Assembly: GCF_012939955.1 (NCBI RefSeq)
Contig: NZ_SPMY01000064.1
Coordinates: 1-61,236, forward strand
Reading direction: 5' to 3'
Source of the DNA: Candidatus Accumulibacter phosphatis
Lineage (GTDB): Bacteria; Pseudomonadota; Gammaproteobacteria; Burkholderiales; Rhodocyclaceae
DNA: 61,236 nt
Under the pieces are notes generated by a model. That model had not been told where the DNA came from and made no database searches. It saw only the letters and a program-made list of their open reading frames with translations. This document shows positions 1 to 9,403 of the stretch, piece by piece. Positions within the stretch are counted from its first letter, which is position 1; every line of letters begins with the position of its first letter. Both the position numbers and the translations under genes were made by a program.

Positions 1-1561
1 CGTCCTGAGCACCAAGGACAGCGAGGCCGTCGCCAAGCAATTCCCGAAAACGGTCGCCGCATCGGGCAATGTCGTACTCACCTCCGCGGGCAGCCGGACC
101 AACCAGATCAAGGGCAAACGCGTCGCCGTCCTGTTCTCGGGCGGCCCTGCCGCTGGCGGTCACAACGTCGTCTGCGGCCTGAAGCGGGTTCTTGGCTTCG
201 GCAACACCCTGCTCGGCGTCAAGGCCGGCCCCAAGGGCCTGCTCGAAGGCTCGCTGTTCGAAATCAACGATGCCGACGTTGACTTCGTCCTCAACACCGG
301 CGGCTTCAACTTCCTCGGTTCGGACCGCACCAAGATCAAGAGCGACGCCCAGTTCGCGCAGGTTCGCGACACCTGCATCAAGCACAATCTCGACGCCATC
401 GTCGTCGTAGGCGGTGACGATTCGAACACCAACGCCGCCGTACTCGCCGAATCGCTGTACCGCGGCGTCAAGGCCGACGGCTCCGGCGTTCAGGTCATTG
501 GCGTACCGAAGACCATCGACGGCGACCTGCAACTCGGCGACCTGCTGGCGATCTCCTTCGGCTTCGATACGGCGACCCGGATCTACAGCGAAATGGTCGG
601 CAACGTCCTGCAGGACACCGCCTCGTCGCTGAAATACTGGCACTTCGTCAAGCTCATGGGTCGCTCCGCCTCGCACGTCGCACTCGAAGTGGCGCTGCAG
701 ACCAAGCCGGCGATCGCCATCATTTCCGAGGAAGTGGCGGCCAGGAAGATGTCGCTGGCGAGCATCATCGACAGCATCGCCAAAGTCGTCGTCGAGCGCT
801 CGCAGAAGGGCATGAACTATGGCGTACTGTTGGTCCCGGAAGGCCTGATCGAGTTCATCCCCGAGATGAACGCGATGATCGCCGAGCTCAACGACGTCCT
901 GGCGCATGAGGCCACGGCTTTCGCCGCTCTCGCCGACGACAAGAAAGCGGCTTTCGTCGAAAGCAAGCTAAGTGCCAACAACGGCAAGCTGCTGGCTTCC
1001 CTGCCGCACTACATCGTCGACATGCTGCTCGCCGAGCGCGACTCGCACGGCAACCTGCAGGTCTCGCTGATCCCCACCGAGCAGCTCTTGATCGACATGA
1101 CCAAGGCGCGCGTCAAGGAACTCGACGGCAAAGTCCCGTTTGCCGCGCACAGCCACTTCCTCGGTTACGAAGGGCGTTGCGGCGCGCCGACACTGTTCGA
1201 CGCTGCCTACACCTACAACCTCGGCCTGACCGCCGGCTCGCTGATCCTCGACGGCCACAGCGGCTACATGGCGACGATCACCGGGCTGACCAGCGGCGGC
1301 GTGCCGCAGGCGATTCCGCTCGCCGGCCTGCTCAACATCGAGCGCCGCCACGGCCAGGATGAGTTCGTGATCGAGAAGGCGCTGGTCAAGATGGACTCGC
1401 CGGCGATGAAGTTCTTTGCCTCGCGGCGTGACGAGTGGGCCGCCAGCGACCTCTTCACGTCACCGGGTCCGCGCCAGTTCTGGGGCCCGACGACGCATCA
1501 GCAACCGATCAGCGTGGCCCTCAACTCGGGTTCCAATTCGCTGATGTTCAAGATCGGCTGA
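1..1561 (+). CDS. pfp: Diphosphate--fructose-6-phosphate 1-phosphotransferase, 5'-truncated by the window edge
   Basis: Reversible pyrophosphate-dependent phosphofructokinase of cytosolic glycolysis and gluconeogenesis. The reading frame is already open at base 2 and runs without a stop to TGA at 1559-1561, so the N-terminus lies outside the window. The nucleotide and substrate loops are visible: GGDDSNT encoded at 410-430 and PKTIDGDL at 506-529. The Asp of GGDD and the Lys of PKTIDGD are the residues that mark PPi-using rather than ATP-using enzymes (family knowledge). A strong intrinsic terminator follows 25 bp after the stop. PPi-PFK fits a polyphosphate- or PPi-rich metabolism such as that of Accumulibacter, but does not prove it. 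Confidence 0.95.
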   Translation, partial: VLSTKDSEAVAKQFPKTVAASGNVVLTSAGSRTNQIKGKRVAVLFSGGPAAGGHNVVCGLKRVLGFGNTLLGVKAGPKGLLEGSLFEINDADVDFVLNTGGFNFLGSDRTKIKSDAQFAQVRDTCIKHNLDAIVVVGGDDSNTNAAVLAESLYRGVKADGSGVQVIGVPKTIDGDLQLGDLLAISFGFDTATRIYSEMVGNVLQDTASSLKYWHFVKLMGRSASHVALEVALQTKPAIAIISEEVAARKMSLASIIDSIAKVVVERSQKGMNYGVLLVPEGLIEFIPEMNAMIAELNDVLAHEATAFAALADDKKAAFVESKLSANNGKLLASLPHYIVDMLLAERDSHGNLQVSLIPTEQLLIDMTKARVKELDGKVPFAAHSHFLGYEGRCGAPTLFDAAYTYNLGLTAGSLILDGHSGYMATITGLTSGGVPQAIPLAGLLNIERRHGQDEFVIEKALVKMDSPAMKFFASRRDEWAASDLFTSPGPRQFWGPTTHQQPISVALNSGSNSLMFKIG

Positions 1562-1585
1562 TCGCGCCGTCGCCGGTGACAAGCT

Positions 1586-1620
1586 GGGGCCATCGGCTGA
1601 CGATGGCCCCTTTTTCTTTT
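1586..1620 (+). terminator. Rho-independent terminator of pfp
   Basis: A perfect 10-bp stem (GGGGCCATCG at 1586-1595 pairing with CGATGGCCCC at 1601-1610) closes a 5-nt loop and is followed at once by TTTTTCTTTT. It sits 25 bp after the pfp stop codon. Confidence 0.93.
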
Positions 1621-1769
1621 TCCCACACGGCTTATCATGGCCAGTCGCCCGACGGCCGGCGGTTGATGCCGCGTAATGGCACACGGCAGCAGATTCTCAC
1701 AGGCAAGCCCGGCGAGAAGCCGACAGTCGGGAAACACCCTCATTGGCGGGCACCGTCCAGGGAGAAAGA

Positions 1770-3068
1770 ATGCACGTAATCGTTCTTGGTGCCGGCGTGG
1801 TTGGCATCACCAGCGCCTACTATCTGGCGCGTGACGGCCATCAAGTCACACTCGTAGACCGCAACCCGGGCGCTGCCCTGGAAGCCAGTTACGCCAACGG
1901 CGGCCAGTTGAGCTATAGCTACGTGGCACCGCTGGCTGACCCAGGGGTGTGGCCAAAGCTTGTCCCCTGGCTACTCTCCCCGACCTCCCCGGTCCGTTTT
2001 CGTCCCCAACTGGACCCTCGGCAATGGCGCTGGTGCCTGCAGTTTCTCGCTGCCTGTCGCGGCCGCTGCAGCGCGGAAACGACCCGCCACCTGTTGCGCC
2101 TCGGGCACGCCAGCCGTCGTCTGATGCACGAACTGCTCATCCGCGAGCCGGGCCTCGACTGCGCCTACGCCCACAGCGGCAAGCTGGTCGTCTACCGCGA
2201 TGCGGCGGCCCTGGAGAACGCACGCCGCCAGGTCGAATTCCAGCAAGGCCTGGTCGCCGACAGCGACTACCGCCAGGAGGTGCTCGACAGCGCGGCGTGC
2301 ATCAATCGCGAACCGGCCCTGGACGGCCTGCGCCGGAAAATCGTCGGCGGCGTGCACACGCCGAGCGAGGACAGCGCGGATTGCTATCGCTTCAGCATCG
2401 GCTTATTGGCCAGGATGCGCGCCGCAGCGCCGGAAAACCGCTGCCTTTTTGACACCTCGATACAGGGTCTCAGAGTCAGACAGGGCGAAATCGTCGGCGT
2501 GGAAACCAGCGCCGGACTGCTGCAAGCCGACGCCTACCTCCTCGCCAGCGGCTGCGACAGTGCGCGCCTGGCGCGTCCGCTGGGCCTGGCGCTGCCGATC
2601 TACCCACTCAAGGGCTACAGCCTGACGGCGCCGATCAGCGACCCGAACGCTGCGCCGACCCTGAGCGTCACCGACTTCCAGCGCAAGATTGTCTATGCCC
2701 GCCTCGATGGGCAATTGCGCGTTGCCGGCATTGCCGATATCGGCGGCTACAGCCGCGCCATCGCGCCGCAGCGCCTGGCAACCCTGCTCGCCGAAGCACG
2801 TGCCGCTTTCCCTGCTGCGGCCAATTACGAGCAGATTGAGGGCTGGGCCGGCCTGCGACCGGCGACACCGAGCGGACGGCCGATCCTCGGCCACAGCCCG
2901 TACCGCAAGCTGTGGCTGAATGTCGGCCACGGCGCACTCGGCTTCACGCTGTCGCTGGCCAGCGGCCGTGCACTCGCCGACCTGATCGGCGGCCAGTCGC
3001 CCTTCGTCGCACTCGACGGCTTCACCTTGCCCGGCGGGCCGGGCAAGGCAGGCGCAAGCGCGTGCTGA
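1770..3068 (+). CDS. dadA: D-amino acid dehydrogenase
   Basis: FAD-dependent membrane-associated dehydrogenase that oxidises D-amino acids to 2-oxo acids and feeds electrons to the respiratory chain. The 432-residue product opens with the Rossmann dinucleotide motif (LGAGVVGITSAYYLAR) and has the DadA hallmark of an N-terminal FAD fold followed by an S-Y-A-N-G-G segment near residue 40. It ends with the second FAD-contact segment (GHGALGFTLSLASG). ATG 1770 is chosen over an in-frame upstream start because GGAG at 1761-1764 lies 5 nt before it. It is convergent with the amino-acid binding protein gene, 23 bp away. No alanine racemase is nearby. Confidence 0.9.
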   Translation: MHVIVLGAGVVGITSAYYLARDGHQVTLVDRNPGAALEASYANGGQLSYSYVAPLADPGVWPKLVPWLLSPTSPVRFRPQLDPRQWRWCLQFLAACRGRCSAETTRHLLRLGHASRRLMHELLIREPGLDCAYAHSGKLVVYRDAAALENARRQVEFQQGLVADSDYRQEVLDSAACINREPALDGLRRKIVGGVHTPSEDSADCYRFSIGLLARMRAAAPENRCLFDTSIQGLRVRQGEIVGVETSAGLLQADAYLLASGCDSARLARPLGLALPIYPLKGYSLTAPISDPNAAPTLSVTDFQRKIVYARLDGQLRVAGIADIGGYSRAIAPQRLATLLAEARAAFPAAANYEQIEGWAGLRPATPSGRPILGHSPYRKLWLNVGHGALGFTLSLASGRALADLIGGQSPFVALDGFTLPGGPGKAGASAC

Positions 3069-3091
3069 GTGCTTGCGCCCGGCCGGACGAT

Positions 3092-3949
3092 CTACTCGGG
3101 CAGAGCATTGAGAAGGACCATCACCTTCAGCACTTCGCCCGGGTTGCCAAGCGGCCCGAACCATTTCTGGAGGACGGGGCCGATTTCGCCAGTGCGATAC
3201 AACTGTGCCAGCGAGCGATCGACGGCCAGGCGCATGTCCGAATCGCGGCGCATCATCAGACCGTAGGGCTCGTAGGTAAACTGATTATCACCGATGGAGT
3301 ATTCCGTACCGCCGCCACCGAGCAGCGCCGTGGTGATCAATACCGTGCGATCCGCGGCATAGGCGGTCGCCTTCTTGCTCTTCAGGGCCGCCAAGGCTTC
3401 CTTATGGTCCTTGACCTTGAGCACCTGCAGTCCCAGATTCTTGTCGGCGGCGAGTAGGTCCATTGCTTTTTCGGTCGTCGTTCCGGCGACGACGACAATA
3501 CGCTGCCCCTTGACATCCTCTAGCGACTTCGGATTTCCATCGCGGAGAAAGAGCATGCTGGCGCCATCGACAAAAGTCGTCAGGCTGAAGTCAAAGTCCG
3601 CGCGGCGCCCTATCGTCTGGGTCGTGTTGCCGCATTCGATATCGATATCACCATTCTTCACCGCGTCGAAGCGGTTTTCTGCACTCACCGCCACCCACTC
3701 CACTTTCAGATCCGGAATACTCAACTGCTTGGCAATGTCATCAGCCACGCGCAGGCACAGATCGACGCTGTAGCCCATTGCCTTCTTGTCGTCGCCAACG
3801 AAGGAGAACGGTGGCGAGTTCTCCCGGTGGCCGAGCTTGATGGTCGACGTTTCCTTGATTCTGTCCAGAGTGGATTGATCAGCCGCTGCCGGGGTGGCAA
3901 GAAAACATGAAGCTGCGACAGCGCCAGCGACGAGAGTGCGAAATATCAT
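3092..3949 (-). CDS. Amino-acid ABC transporter periplasmic binding protein, GltI/family 3
   Basis: Predicted periplasmic solute-binding protein (285 aa) for a polar amino acid, most like the glutamate/aspartate-binding GltI type. It has a cleavable signal peptide of about 23 residues ending AAADQ and the family-3 pattern: IKLGHRENSPPFSF at the ligand-pocket entrance, GYSVDLCLRVADDI, and IECGNTTQTIGRR for substrate contacts. It is complete. No permease or ATPase gene adjoins it, so either the transporter components are elsewhere or it is an orphan receptor. The substrate is inferred from family only. Confidence 0.85.
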   Translation of the reverse strand: MIFRTLVAGAVAASCFLATPAAADQSTLDRIKETSTIKLGHRENSPPFSFVGDDKKAMGYSVDLCLRVADDIAKQLSIPDLKVEWVAVSAENRFDAVKNGDIDIECGNTTQTIGRRADFDFSLTTFVDGASMLFLRDGNPKSLEDVKGQRIVVVAGTTTEKAMDLLAADKNLGLQVLKVKDHKEALAALKSKKATAYAADRTVLITTALLGGGGTEYSIGDNQFTYEPYGLMMRRDSDMRLAVDRSLAQLYRTGEIGPVLQKWFGPLGNPGEVLKVMVLLNALPE

Positions 3950-4028
3950 TTTCAGTCCTTGGTTAGAAGCCCATTCGGGCCATTAAAAAACAACAAGCTG
4001 CCAGATGACTGGCCGTTCGCAAGCGCGT

Positions 4029-4670
4029 TCAGCCGGCGATGAATCCCTGTTTCTTCAATTCGCCATCAATGAGGCCCGCGACCTCCTTGATCAGTTGCTG
4101 ACGGGAATCCGGACTTACCGATTCGGTGGTCATCGTCCACAGCATCTTCCCGCCTGGGATTTGGTAAAGAATCGTCTCGATCATGTACTTGCTCTCCTGA
4201 TAGGTATAGCCGGGAACGGTATATACCGAAGCGTAGGCAAAGGTGCCATAGCCGTAGAAAGACCCGTATGGCCCGAGCATCGTCGGCGCCAGATAGGTCT
4301 GTGGCGGCATATAGACATTCTCTTTATCCACCGAGGCCAGGCGCGCCGTCAGCGCACCGTCGAAGCCTTCCTTCTGAAGACGCGCGGCGATCGCTTTCTC
4401 GTTCTGCGCGTTGATCTCCTTCGCCTCCGGGAAAAGCGTATAGCTCGGCACCCCCTGCGTGCCCTTGGGAAACGACGCCGCCAGACGATCCTCGGCCGTG
4501 CGCCGGGTGGCGTCTTCGCTCGCCGCGACGTAGATCAGGATCTTCTTGAGCGCCGCGCCGTGATAGCCCGGATCGCGCCACTCGGAGATCACCGAAGTCG
4601 ATGAACAGGCGACCAGCAGAGCCGTGAGAAGCGCGGCAAACAGGGTGCGGCGGAGCAGGCTGAAGCGCAT
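4029..4670 (-). CDS. DUF4136-like outer-membrane lipoprotein
   Basis: Predicted 213-aa lipoprotein: an arginine-containing N-terminus, a hydrophobic stretch and the lipobox LLVAC with Cys near residue 22. The mature part begins SSTSVISEWRDPGY and contains a Tyr/Gly/Phe-rich middle (YGSFYGYGTFAYASVY). The pattern of strands predicting exposure to the periplasm resembles DUF4136-type lipoproteins of proteobacteria, whose role is unknown. It is a single gene on the minus strand, divergent from nasA and 372 bp from it. Confidence 0.7.
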   Translation of the reverse strand: MRFSLLRRTLFAALLTALLVACSSTSVISEWRDPGYHGAALKKILIYVAASEDATRRTAEDRLAASFPKGTQGVPSYTLFPEAKEINAQNEKAIAARLQKEGFDGALTARLASVDKENVYMPPQTYLAPTMLGPYGSFYGYGTFAYASVYTVPGYTYQESKYMIETILYQIPGGKMLWTMTTESVSPDSRQQLIKEVAGLIDGELKKQGFIAG

Positions 4671-5042
4671 GGCATATTTCCAGATTGAGTGAATTGGGGA
4701 AAGAAGTATAGCCCAGGGTTTGTCACCCGGCGACCGGGTGAGGCAGTGAGTATTTTCTCGAGTTCCCCGTGTTTGGGAAGAATTGCAGGCCAGATATCAG
4801 AACTTGGCGAATTTCCACGGCTGGAAATACTCCGCCATTCGATAATGTAGCGCGCACGGACAAAATGAGAAGCGGCGGACTCGCCGGCGCAATTCCCCAC
4901 CGCCCCGTATCAAGGCACGCACTTGCCTACGGCGCACCACAAAAGGGCTGGGGCGCCCACAGCTGAGCCCTTGCTTTATCCAGATCAACGACTTGCCTCC
5001 ATGGCACGGCTTTTGCTAGGCACAAGCAGGAGCAAGAAAACC
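4671..5042. other. Intergenic region between the lipoprotein gene and nasA
   Basis: Non-coding spacer of 372 bp between divergent genes. The only element I can support is the sigma-54 promoter at its right end. A clear NtrC dyad could not be found by eye. Confidence 0.6.
5002..5017 (+). promoter_or_regulatory. Sigma-54 (-24/-12) promoter of nasA
   Basis: TGGCAC (5002-5007), five bases, then TTGCT (5013-5017) matches the RpoN consensus TGGCAC-N5-TTGCW completely. With the -12 C at 5016 the predicted start of transcription is about 5028, which would leave a 15-nt leader whose first bases are the Shine-Dalgarno AGGAG (5028-5032) of nasA. Expression would need an enhancer-binding activator such as NtrC (inference). 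Confidence 0.85.
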
Positions 5043-7808
5043 ATGATCAAACAAGTCAAATCCACCTGTTGTTACTGCGGCGTCGGCTGCGGGCTGCTGA
5101 TCGAAACCGAGAACGAGCGCATCGTCGGCGTGCGCGGCGACCCCGCGCATCCGGCCAACGCTGGCCGCCTGTGCACCAAGGGCGCCTCGCTGCACCTCAC
5201 GGCGCGCCCCGATTATCGCCTGCTCTATCCCGAGTTGCGTCGCGAGCGCGCAATACCGCGCCAGCGCGTCGGCTGGGACGAGGCGCTCGAGCATGCCGCC
5301 GGGCGCTTCGCCGAGATCATCGCCGCGCACGGTCCGGACAGCGTCGCCTTCTACATTTCCGGGCAGCTGCTCACAGAGGACTACTACGTCTTCAACAAGC
5401 TCGCCAAGGGCCTGATCGGCACCAACAACGTCGACACCAACTCGCGCCTGTGCATGTCGTCGGCGGTGGCCGGCTACAAGCAGACGCTCGGCGCCGACGC
5501 GCCACCGTGCTGCTACGAAGACATCGCCGCCACTGACTGCCTGCTCATCGCCGGCGCCAACCCGGCGGTCGCCCATCCCATCGTCTTCCGCCGCATCGAA
5601 GATGCGCGCGCCGCCAATCCCGATCTGCGCATCATCGTCGTCGACCCGCGGCGCAGTGAAACCGCCGCCATCGCCGACCTGCATCTGCCGCTCAAGCCAG
5701 GCACCGACATTGCCCTTTACAACGGCCTGCTGCACGTGCTGCTCGCCGAGGAACTGGTCGATCGCAACTACATTGCCGCGCACACCGAGGGCTTCGCCGC
5801 GCTGGAACAGACGGTCGCGGCTTTTCCGCCGGCGGTGGTGGCCGAAATCTGCGCCCTCGCCGAGGCCGAGATCATCCAGGCCGCGCGCTGGTTCGGCAAG
5901 TCGGCGGCAGCGCTGTCGCTGTACTGCCAGGGCCTCAACCAGTCCTCGCACGGTACGCACAACAATGCCGCGCTGATCCACCTGCACCTGGCCACCGGGC
6001 AGATCGGCCGGCCCGGCGCCGGCCCCTTCTCGCTGACCGGGCAACCGAACGCCATGGGTGGCCGCGAAGTCGGCGGCCTGGCCAACCTGCTTTCCGCACA
6101 TCGCGACCTCGCCAACCCCGAACACCGCGCCGAAGTCGCACGCCTGTGGGGCCTGCCCTCGGTTCCCGCGCAGCCCGGCAAGGCAGCGGTGGAACTCTTT
6201 GCCGCACTCAAGCGCGGCGAGATCAAGGCGGTATGGATCGCGTGCACCAACCCGGCGCAATCGCTCCCCGACCAGAGCGAAGTGCGCGCCGCCCTCGAGG
6301 CTGCTGACTTCGTCGTCCTCCAGGAAGCATTCGCCAATACCGACACCGCGGCCTACGCCGACCTGATGTTGCCGGCAACCACCTGGGGAGAAAAGGAAGG
6401 CACGGTCACCAACTCCGAGCGCTGCATCACCCACATCACGCCTGCGGTGTCGCGGCCGGGTGAAGCGCGGCCCGACTGGGAAATAGTCGTCGACTTCGCA
6501 CACCGGCTCGGGGCCCGGTTCGGCCAGCCGCTGACCGGGCAGCTGTTTCCCTACGCCAGTCCCGAGGCGATCTTCAACGAGCATCGCGAGAGCACACGCG
6601 GCCGCGATCTCGACATCACCGGCCTGAGCTATGCGCTACTCGACAGCAGCGGAGCGCAGCAGTGGCCGTTCCCCGAAGGGGCGAGCAGTGGCCGCCAGCG
6701 CCTTTACGCCGACGGCGTTTTCCCGACCCCCTCCGGTCGCGCCCGCTTCGTCGCCGTCGAGCACCTGCCGACCGCCGAAAGCACCGACGAGAGGTATCCG
6801 ATCAGCCTGCTCTCCGGCCGCCTGCGTGACCAATGGCACGGCATGAGTCGCACCGGTACCGTCGCCCGCTTGTTCAATCTCGACGACGAACCGCTGCTCT
6901 CGATGCACCCCGCCGACCTGCGCCAGCGCGGCCTGGCCGGCGGCGATGTGGTGCGCGTCGGCAATGCCCGCGGTCAGGTACATGTGCGCGTCAAACCCGA
7001 CGATGGGCTGGTGCGCGGACGCGCATGGATGCCGATGCACTGGGGCAGCCAGTTCATGAACAGCGCCGGCGTCAACGCGCTCACCCTTTCGGCGTACGAC
7101 CCGTTCTCGCAGCAACCCGAACTGAAGCATGCCGCCGTCGCTGTCGAGCAGGCCGAGTTGCCGTGGCAACTGGTCGTTCTGCGCAAGGCGGGAAGCGGAG
7201 AACTGGCGGCGCTGACCCTGCTCGCCAGGGCGCGCAGCCTGCTCCCCGAATTCGCCTTGGCCAGCGTCGGACTCTACGGACGCAGCGAAGCACTGGTGGT
7301 GTTCCGCGCGGCACACGGCGAAGCACTCCCCGAATCCCGCCTGCGCGAGATCGACGCGCTGTTCGGCCTTGACGCCGACGCTGCGGCGGCGATCGTTTAC
7401 GCCGATCAGCGCCGACAGATCAGCAAGCGTGCCCTCGCCCCGAACGGCAAGCTGATCGGCATTCGCCTCGCCGGCGAAACACAGGCCCAGTCGTGGCTCA
7501 AGGAAGTGATGGCTGCGGAAGCCGAAGGAAGCGATGCTGCCGAGGCGGCGCTCGACCCGGCGCTGATCCGCTGGGCGGTCGCACCGATCGGCAAGCGGCC
7601 GGGCAAGCTGCCGCAGCGCAGCCGCATCGTCTGCAATTGCGCTGACGTCAGCGAAGCACAAATCAAGGCCGACCTCGAAGGCGGCGCCACGCTGGCAGTC
7701 CTGCAGGAAAAGCGGAAATGCGGTACCTTCTGCGGATCGTGTCTTCCCGAACTGCGGCAGATGGTCGCCACTCAGACCCAGCGCGCCACCACCGAAGTGG
7801 TTTCCTGA
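5043..7808 (+). CDS. nasA: Assimilatory nitrate reductase catalytic subunit with C-terminal BFD [2Fe-2S] domain
   Basis: Cytoplasmic molybdopterin-guanine-dinucleotide enzyme reducing nitrate to nitrite for nitrogen assimilation. The 921-aa product has the N-terminal [4Fe-4S] cysteine motif (STCCYCGVGCGLL, then LCTKG), the long molybdopterin oxidoreductase domain, a C-terminal molydopterin-binding domain (LLSGRLRDQWHGMSRTG) and finally a BFD-like [2Fe-2S] domain (CNCADVSEAQ ... CGTFCGSC near residues 865-905). ATG 5043 is used because AGGAG lies 10 nt before it and the upstream in-frame ATG at 4923 would precede the sigma-54 promoter. No NADH-linked subunit, nitrate transporter or nirBD adjoins it; ybiB follows. 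Confidence 0.92.
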   Translation: MIKQVKSTCCYCGVGCGLLIETENERIVGVRGDPAHPANAGRLCTKGASLHLTARPDYRLLYPELRRERAIPRQRVGWDEALEHAAGRFAEIIAAHGPDSVAFYISGQLLTEDYYVFNKLAKGLIGTNNVDTNSRLCMSSAVAGYKQTLGADAPPCCYEDIAATDCLLIAGANPAVAHPIVFRRIEDARAANPDLRIIVVDPRRSETAAIADLHLPLKPGTDIALYNGLLHVLLAEELVDRNYIAAHTEGFAALEQTVAAFPPAVVAEICALAEAEIIQAARWFGKSAAALSLYCQGLNQSSHGTHNNAALIHLHLATGQIGRPGAGPFSLTGQPNAMGGREVGGLANLLSAHRDLANPEHRAEVARLWGLPSVPAQPGKAAVELFAALKRGEIKAVWIACTNPAQSLPDQSEVRAALEAADFVVLQEAFANTDTAAYADLMLPATTWGEKEGTVTNSERCITHITPAVSRPGEARPDWEIVVDFAHRLGARFGQPLTGQLFPYASPEAIFNEHRESTRGRDLDITGLSYALLDSSGAQQWPFPEGASSGRQRLYADGVFPTPSGRARFVAVEHLPTAESTDERYPISLLSGRLRDQWHGMSRTGTVARLFNLDDEPLLSMHPADLRQRGLAGGDVVRVGNARGQVHVRVKPDDGLVRGRAWMPMHWGSQFMNSAGVNALTLSAYDPFSQQPELKHAAVAVEQAELPWQLVVLRKAGSGELAALTLLARARSLLPEFALASVGLYGRSEALVVFRAAHGEALPESRLREIDALFGLDADAAAAIVYADQRRQISKRALAPNGKLIGIRLAGETQAQSWLKEVMAAEAEGSDAAEAALDPALIRWAVAPIGKRPGKLPQRSRIVCNCADVSEAQIKADLEGGATLAVLQEKRKCGTFCGSCLPELRQMVATQTQRATTEVVS

Positions 7809-7854
7809 AGACACTATCGGAGGCGGCATGGCGGCTAGCGAAGGGATAGAAAAC

Positions 7855-8838
7855 ATGAATTTGGCGGCGGTCATCAGGGAAATCGGGCGCGGCGCAGCAG
7901 GCGCCCGCGACATGTCCAGCGCAGAGGCACAGGCGCTCTACGCCGCGATTCTCGACGACCAGGTGCCAGACCTCGAACAGGGTGCGATCGCCATCGCCCT
8001 GCGCATGAAAACCGAGACCATCGACGAGATGGTCGGCTTCCTCGCTGCCGCCAACGAACGCCTGCCGAGCCTGGCTCGACCGGCCGGTCACCTTCGCCCG
8101 GTACTCATCCCCACCTATAACGGCGCTCGCCGCAGCGCCAACCTGACTCCCTTGCTGGCGCTGCTCCTGCAGCGCTTCGGCGTGCCGGTGCTGGTACACG
8201 GTCTCAGCGCCGACTACGGACGCGTCACCAGCGAGCAAATCTTTGCCGAGTTTGGCCTGCAAGCCTGCAGCAGCCTGGCGCAGGCACAACTGGCGATCGA
8301 CGAATACGGCCTGGCCTACGTGCCGCTGCCGCTCATCTCTCCCGGCCTCGACCGACAACTCGCCTTGCGCAACCGCCTCGGACTGCGCAACAGCGCCCAC
8401 AGCCTGGTCAAGATGCTCGACCCCTTCCGCGGCGAAGCCTTGCTGTTGGCTGCGGCGACGCACCCCGACTACATCACCAGCATGCGCGCCGTCCTGAGCG
8501 CCGCAGGCGCGCACGCCCTCCTCCTGCGCGGCAGCGAAGGCGAACCTTTCGCCAACCCCAAGCGCCGCCCGCTGATCGAACATCTGCACGACGGCGTCAG
8601 CGACATCCTCTTCGAAGCCGAGCGCGACAGCCTCAGGAGCCTGCCGCAACTGCCCGAGACCTGCGATGCCGGCGCCACCGTCGCCTGGATGCACCGCGTC
8701 CTCGCCGGCGAAGCCTCGCTACCATTGCCAATCGCCAATCAACTCGCCTGTTGCCTCTACGCCTGCGGCCGGGCCAGCAACTTCAATCACGCGAAAGCGC
8801 TGGTGGCCATCGAATGCGCCGGGCTGGCGATTGTCTAG
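7855..8838 (+). CDS. ybiB: YbiB/TrpD2-family nucleic-acid-binding protein
   Basis: Member of the family structurally like anthranilate phosphoribosyltransferase (glycosyltransferase family 3) but without that activity; the E. coli protein binds nucleic acid. The 327-aa product matches E. coli YbiB along its length: IREIGRG near the N-terminus, PDLEQGAIAIALRMK, PTYNGARRSANLTPLLA, RNSAHSLVKM and LLLRGSEGEPFANP. Start 7855 aligns with the E. coli start; ATG 7828 with GGAGG at 7819-7823 is a possible alternative adding nine residues. It is 46 bp downstream of nasA and probably co-transcribed with it, an association that suggests nitrogen-controlled expression. Confidence 0.85.
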   Translation: MNLAAVIREIGRGAAGARDMSSAEAQALYAAILDDQVPDLEQGAIAIALRMKTETIDEMVGFLAAANERLPSLARPAGHLRPVLIPTYNGARRSANLTPLLALLLQRFGVPVLVHGLSADYGRVTSEQIFAEFGLQACSSLAQAQLAIDEYGLAYVPLPLISPGLDRQLALRNRLGLRNSAHSLVKMLDPFRGEALLLAAATHPDYITSMRAVLSAAGAHALLLRGSEGEPFANPKRRPLIEHLHDGVSDILFEAERDSLRSLPQLPETCDAGATVAWMHRVLAGEASLPLPIANQLACCLYACGRASNFNHAKALVAIECAGLAIV

Positions 8839-8896
8839 CGCGCGGCCACAACACCCGACAAAGCCCCCAGGCAACACGGAGACACGGAGTACCCAC

Positions 8897-9319
8897 ATGA
8901 AGCGCCAAAGAGCCACCGTCATCGTCGAGATCGACGGCAAAATCCTGCTCGTCGAAAACCGCGGCGGAATGCTGCTGCTACCCGGCGGCGGCATCAACGC
9001 GGACGAATCGCTCGCGCAGGCAGCCGCCCGCGAACTCGCCGAAGAAACCGGCCTGCTCTCCGATGCGCTGCAGTTCCTCTTCAGCCACGAATCGCAGACC
9101 AATTGCCACCATGTCTTCCGGGCCAGCGCCAGCGGCGCAGCGCTGGCGGGCGATGACGCCATGGCTCTACACCTGCTCGGCGAGCATGATCGGGCGCTGG
9201 TCATCAGAATGTCCGCTGCCACGCGGCTGATCATCGAGCGCTTCGAGCGCACTCGCGAAAACGGTCAGTCCCCGGGAGACTTTCTCGACGGCAAAATAGC
9301 GAGCGCGGAATTCACGTAG
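8897..9319 (+). CDS. NUDIX hydrolase
   Basis: Small (140 aa) nucleoside-diphosphate-X pyrophosphohydrolase. The complete Nudix box is present: G-x5-E-x7-REL-x-EE-x-GL between about residues 36 and 58 (GGINADE ... RELAEETGL). ATG 8897 has GGAG at 8886-8889. An open frame continues upstream to 8666 but overlaps ybiB and has no family similarity. The substrate cannot be told from the sequence. It follows ybiB by 58 bp on the same strand and may be the last gene of the nasA transcript. Confidence 0.85.
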   Translation: MKRQRATVIVEIDGKILLVENRGGMLLLPGGGINADESLAQAAARELAEETGLLSDALQFLFSHESQTNCHHVFRASASGAALAGDDAMALHLLGEHDRALVIRMSAATRLIIERFERTRENGQSPGDFLDGKIASAEFT

Positions 9320-9403
9320 CGTCAGGCCAACGGCCAGGCTGCCGTTGCCGTTGCTGGTAATCGCGATCAGCTGACACGCTTCTGCCAATACCGCGCCTGT
9401 GAG

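Noticed and set aside
4930-4960. NtrC site before nasA (GCACC ... GGGGC)
   Set aside because: Half-site spacing is 11 rather than the usual 5-7 bases and the right half is poor.
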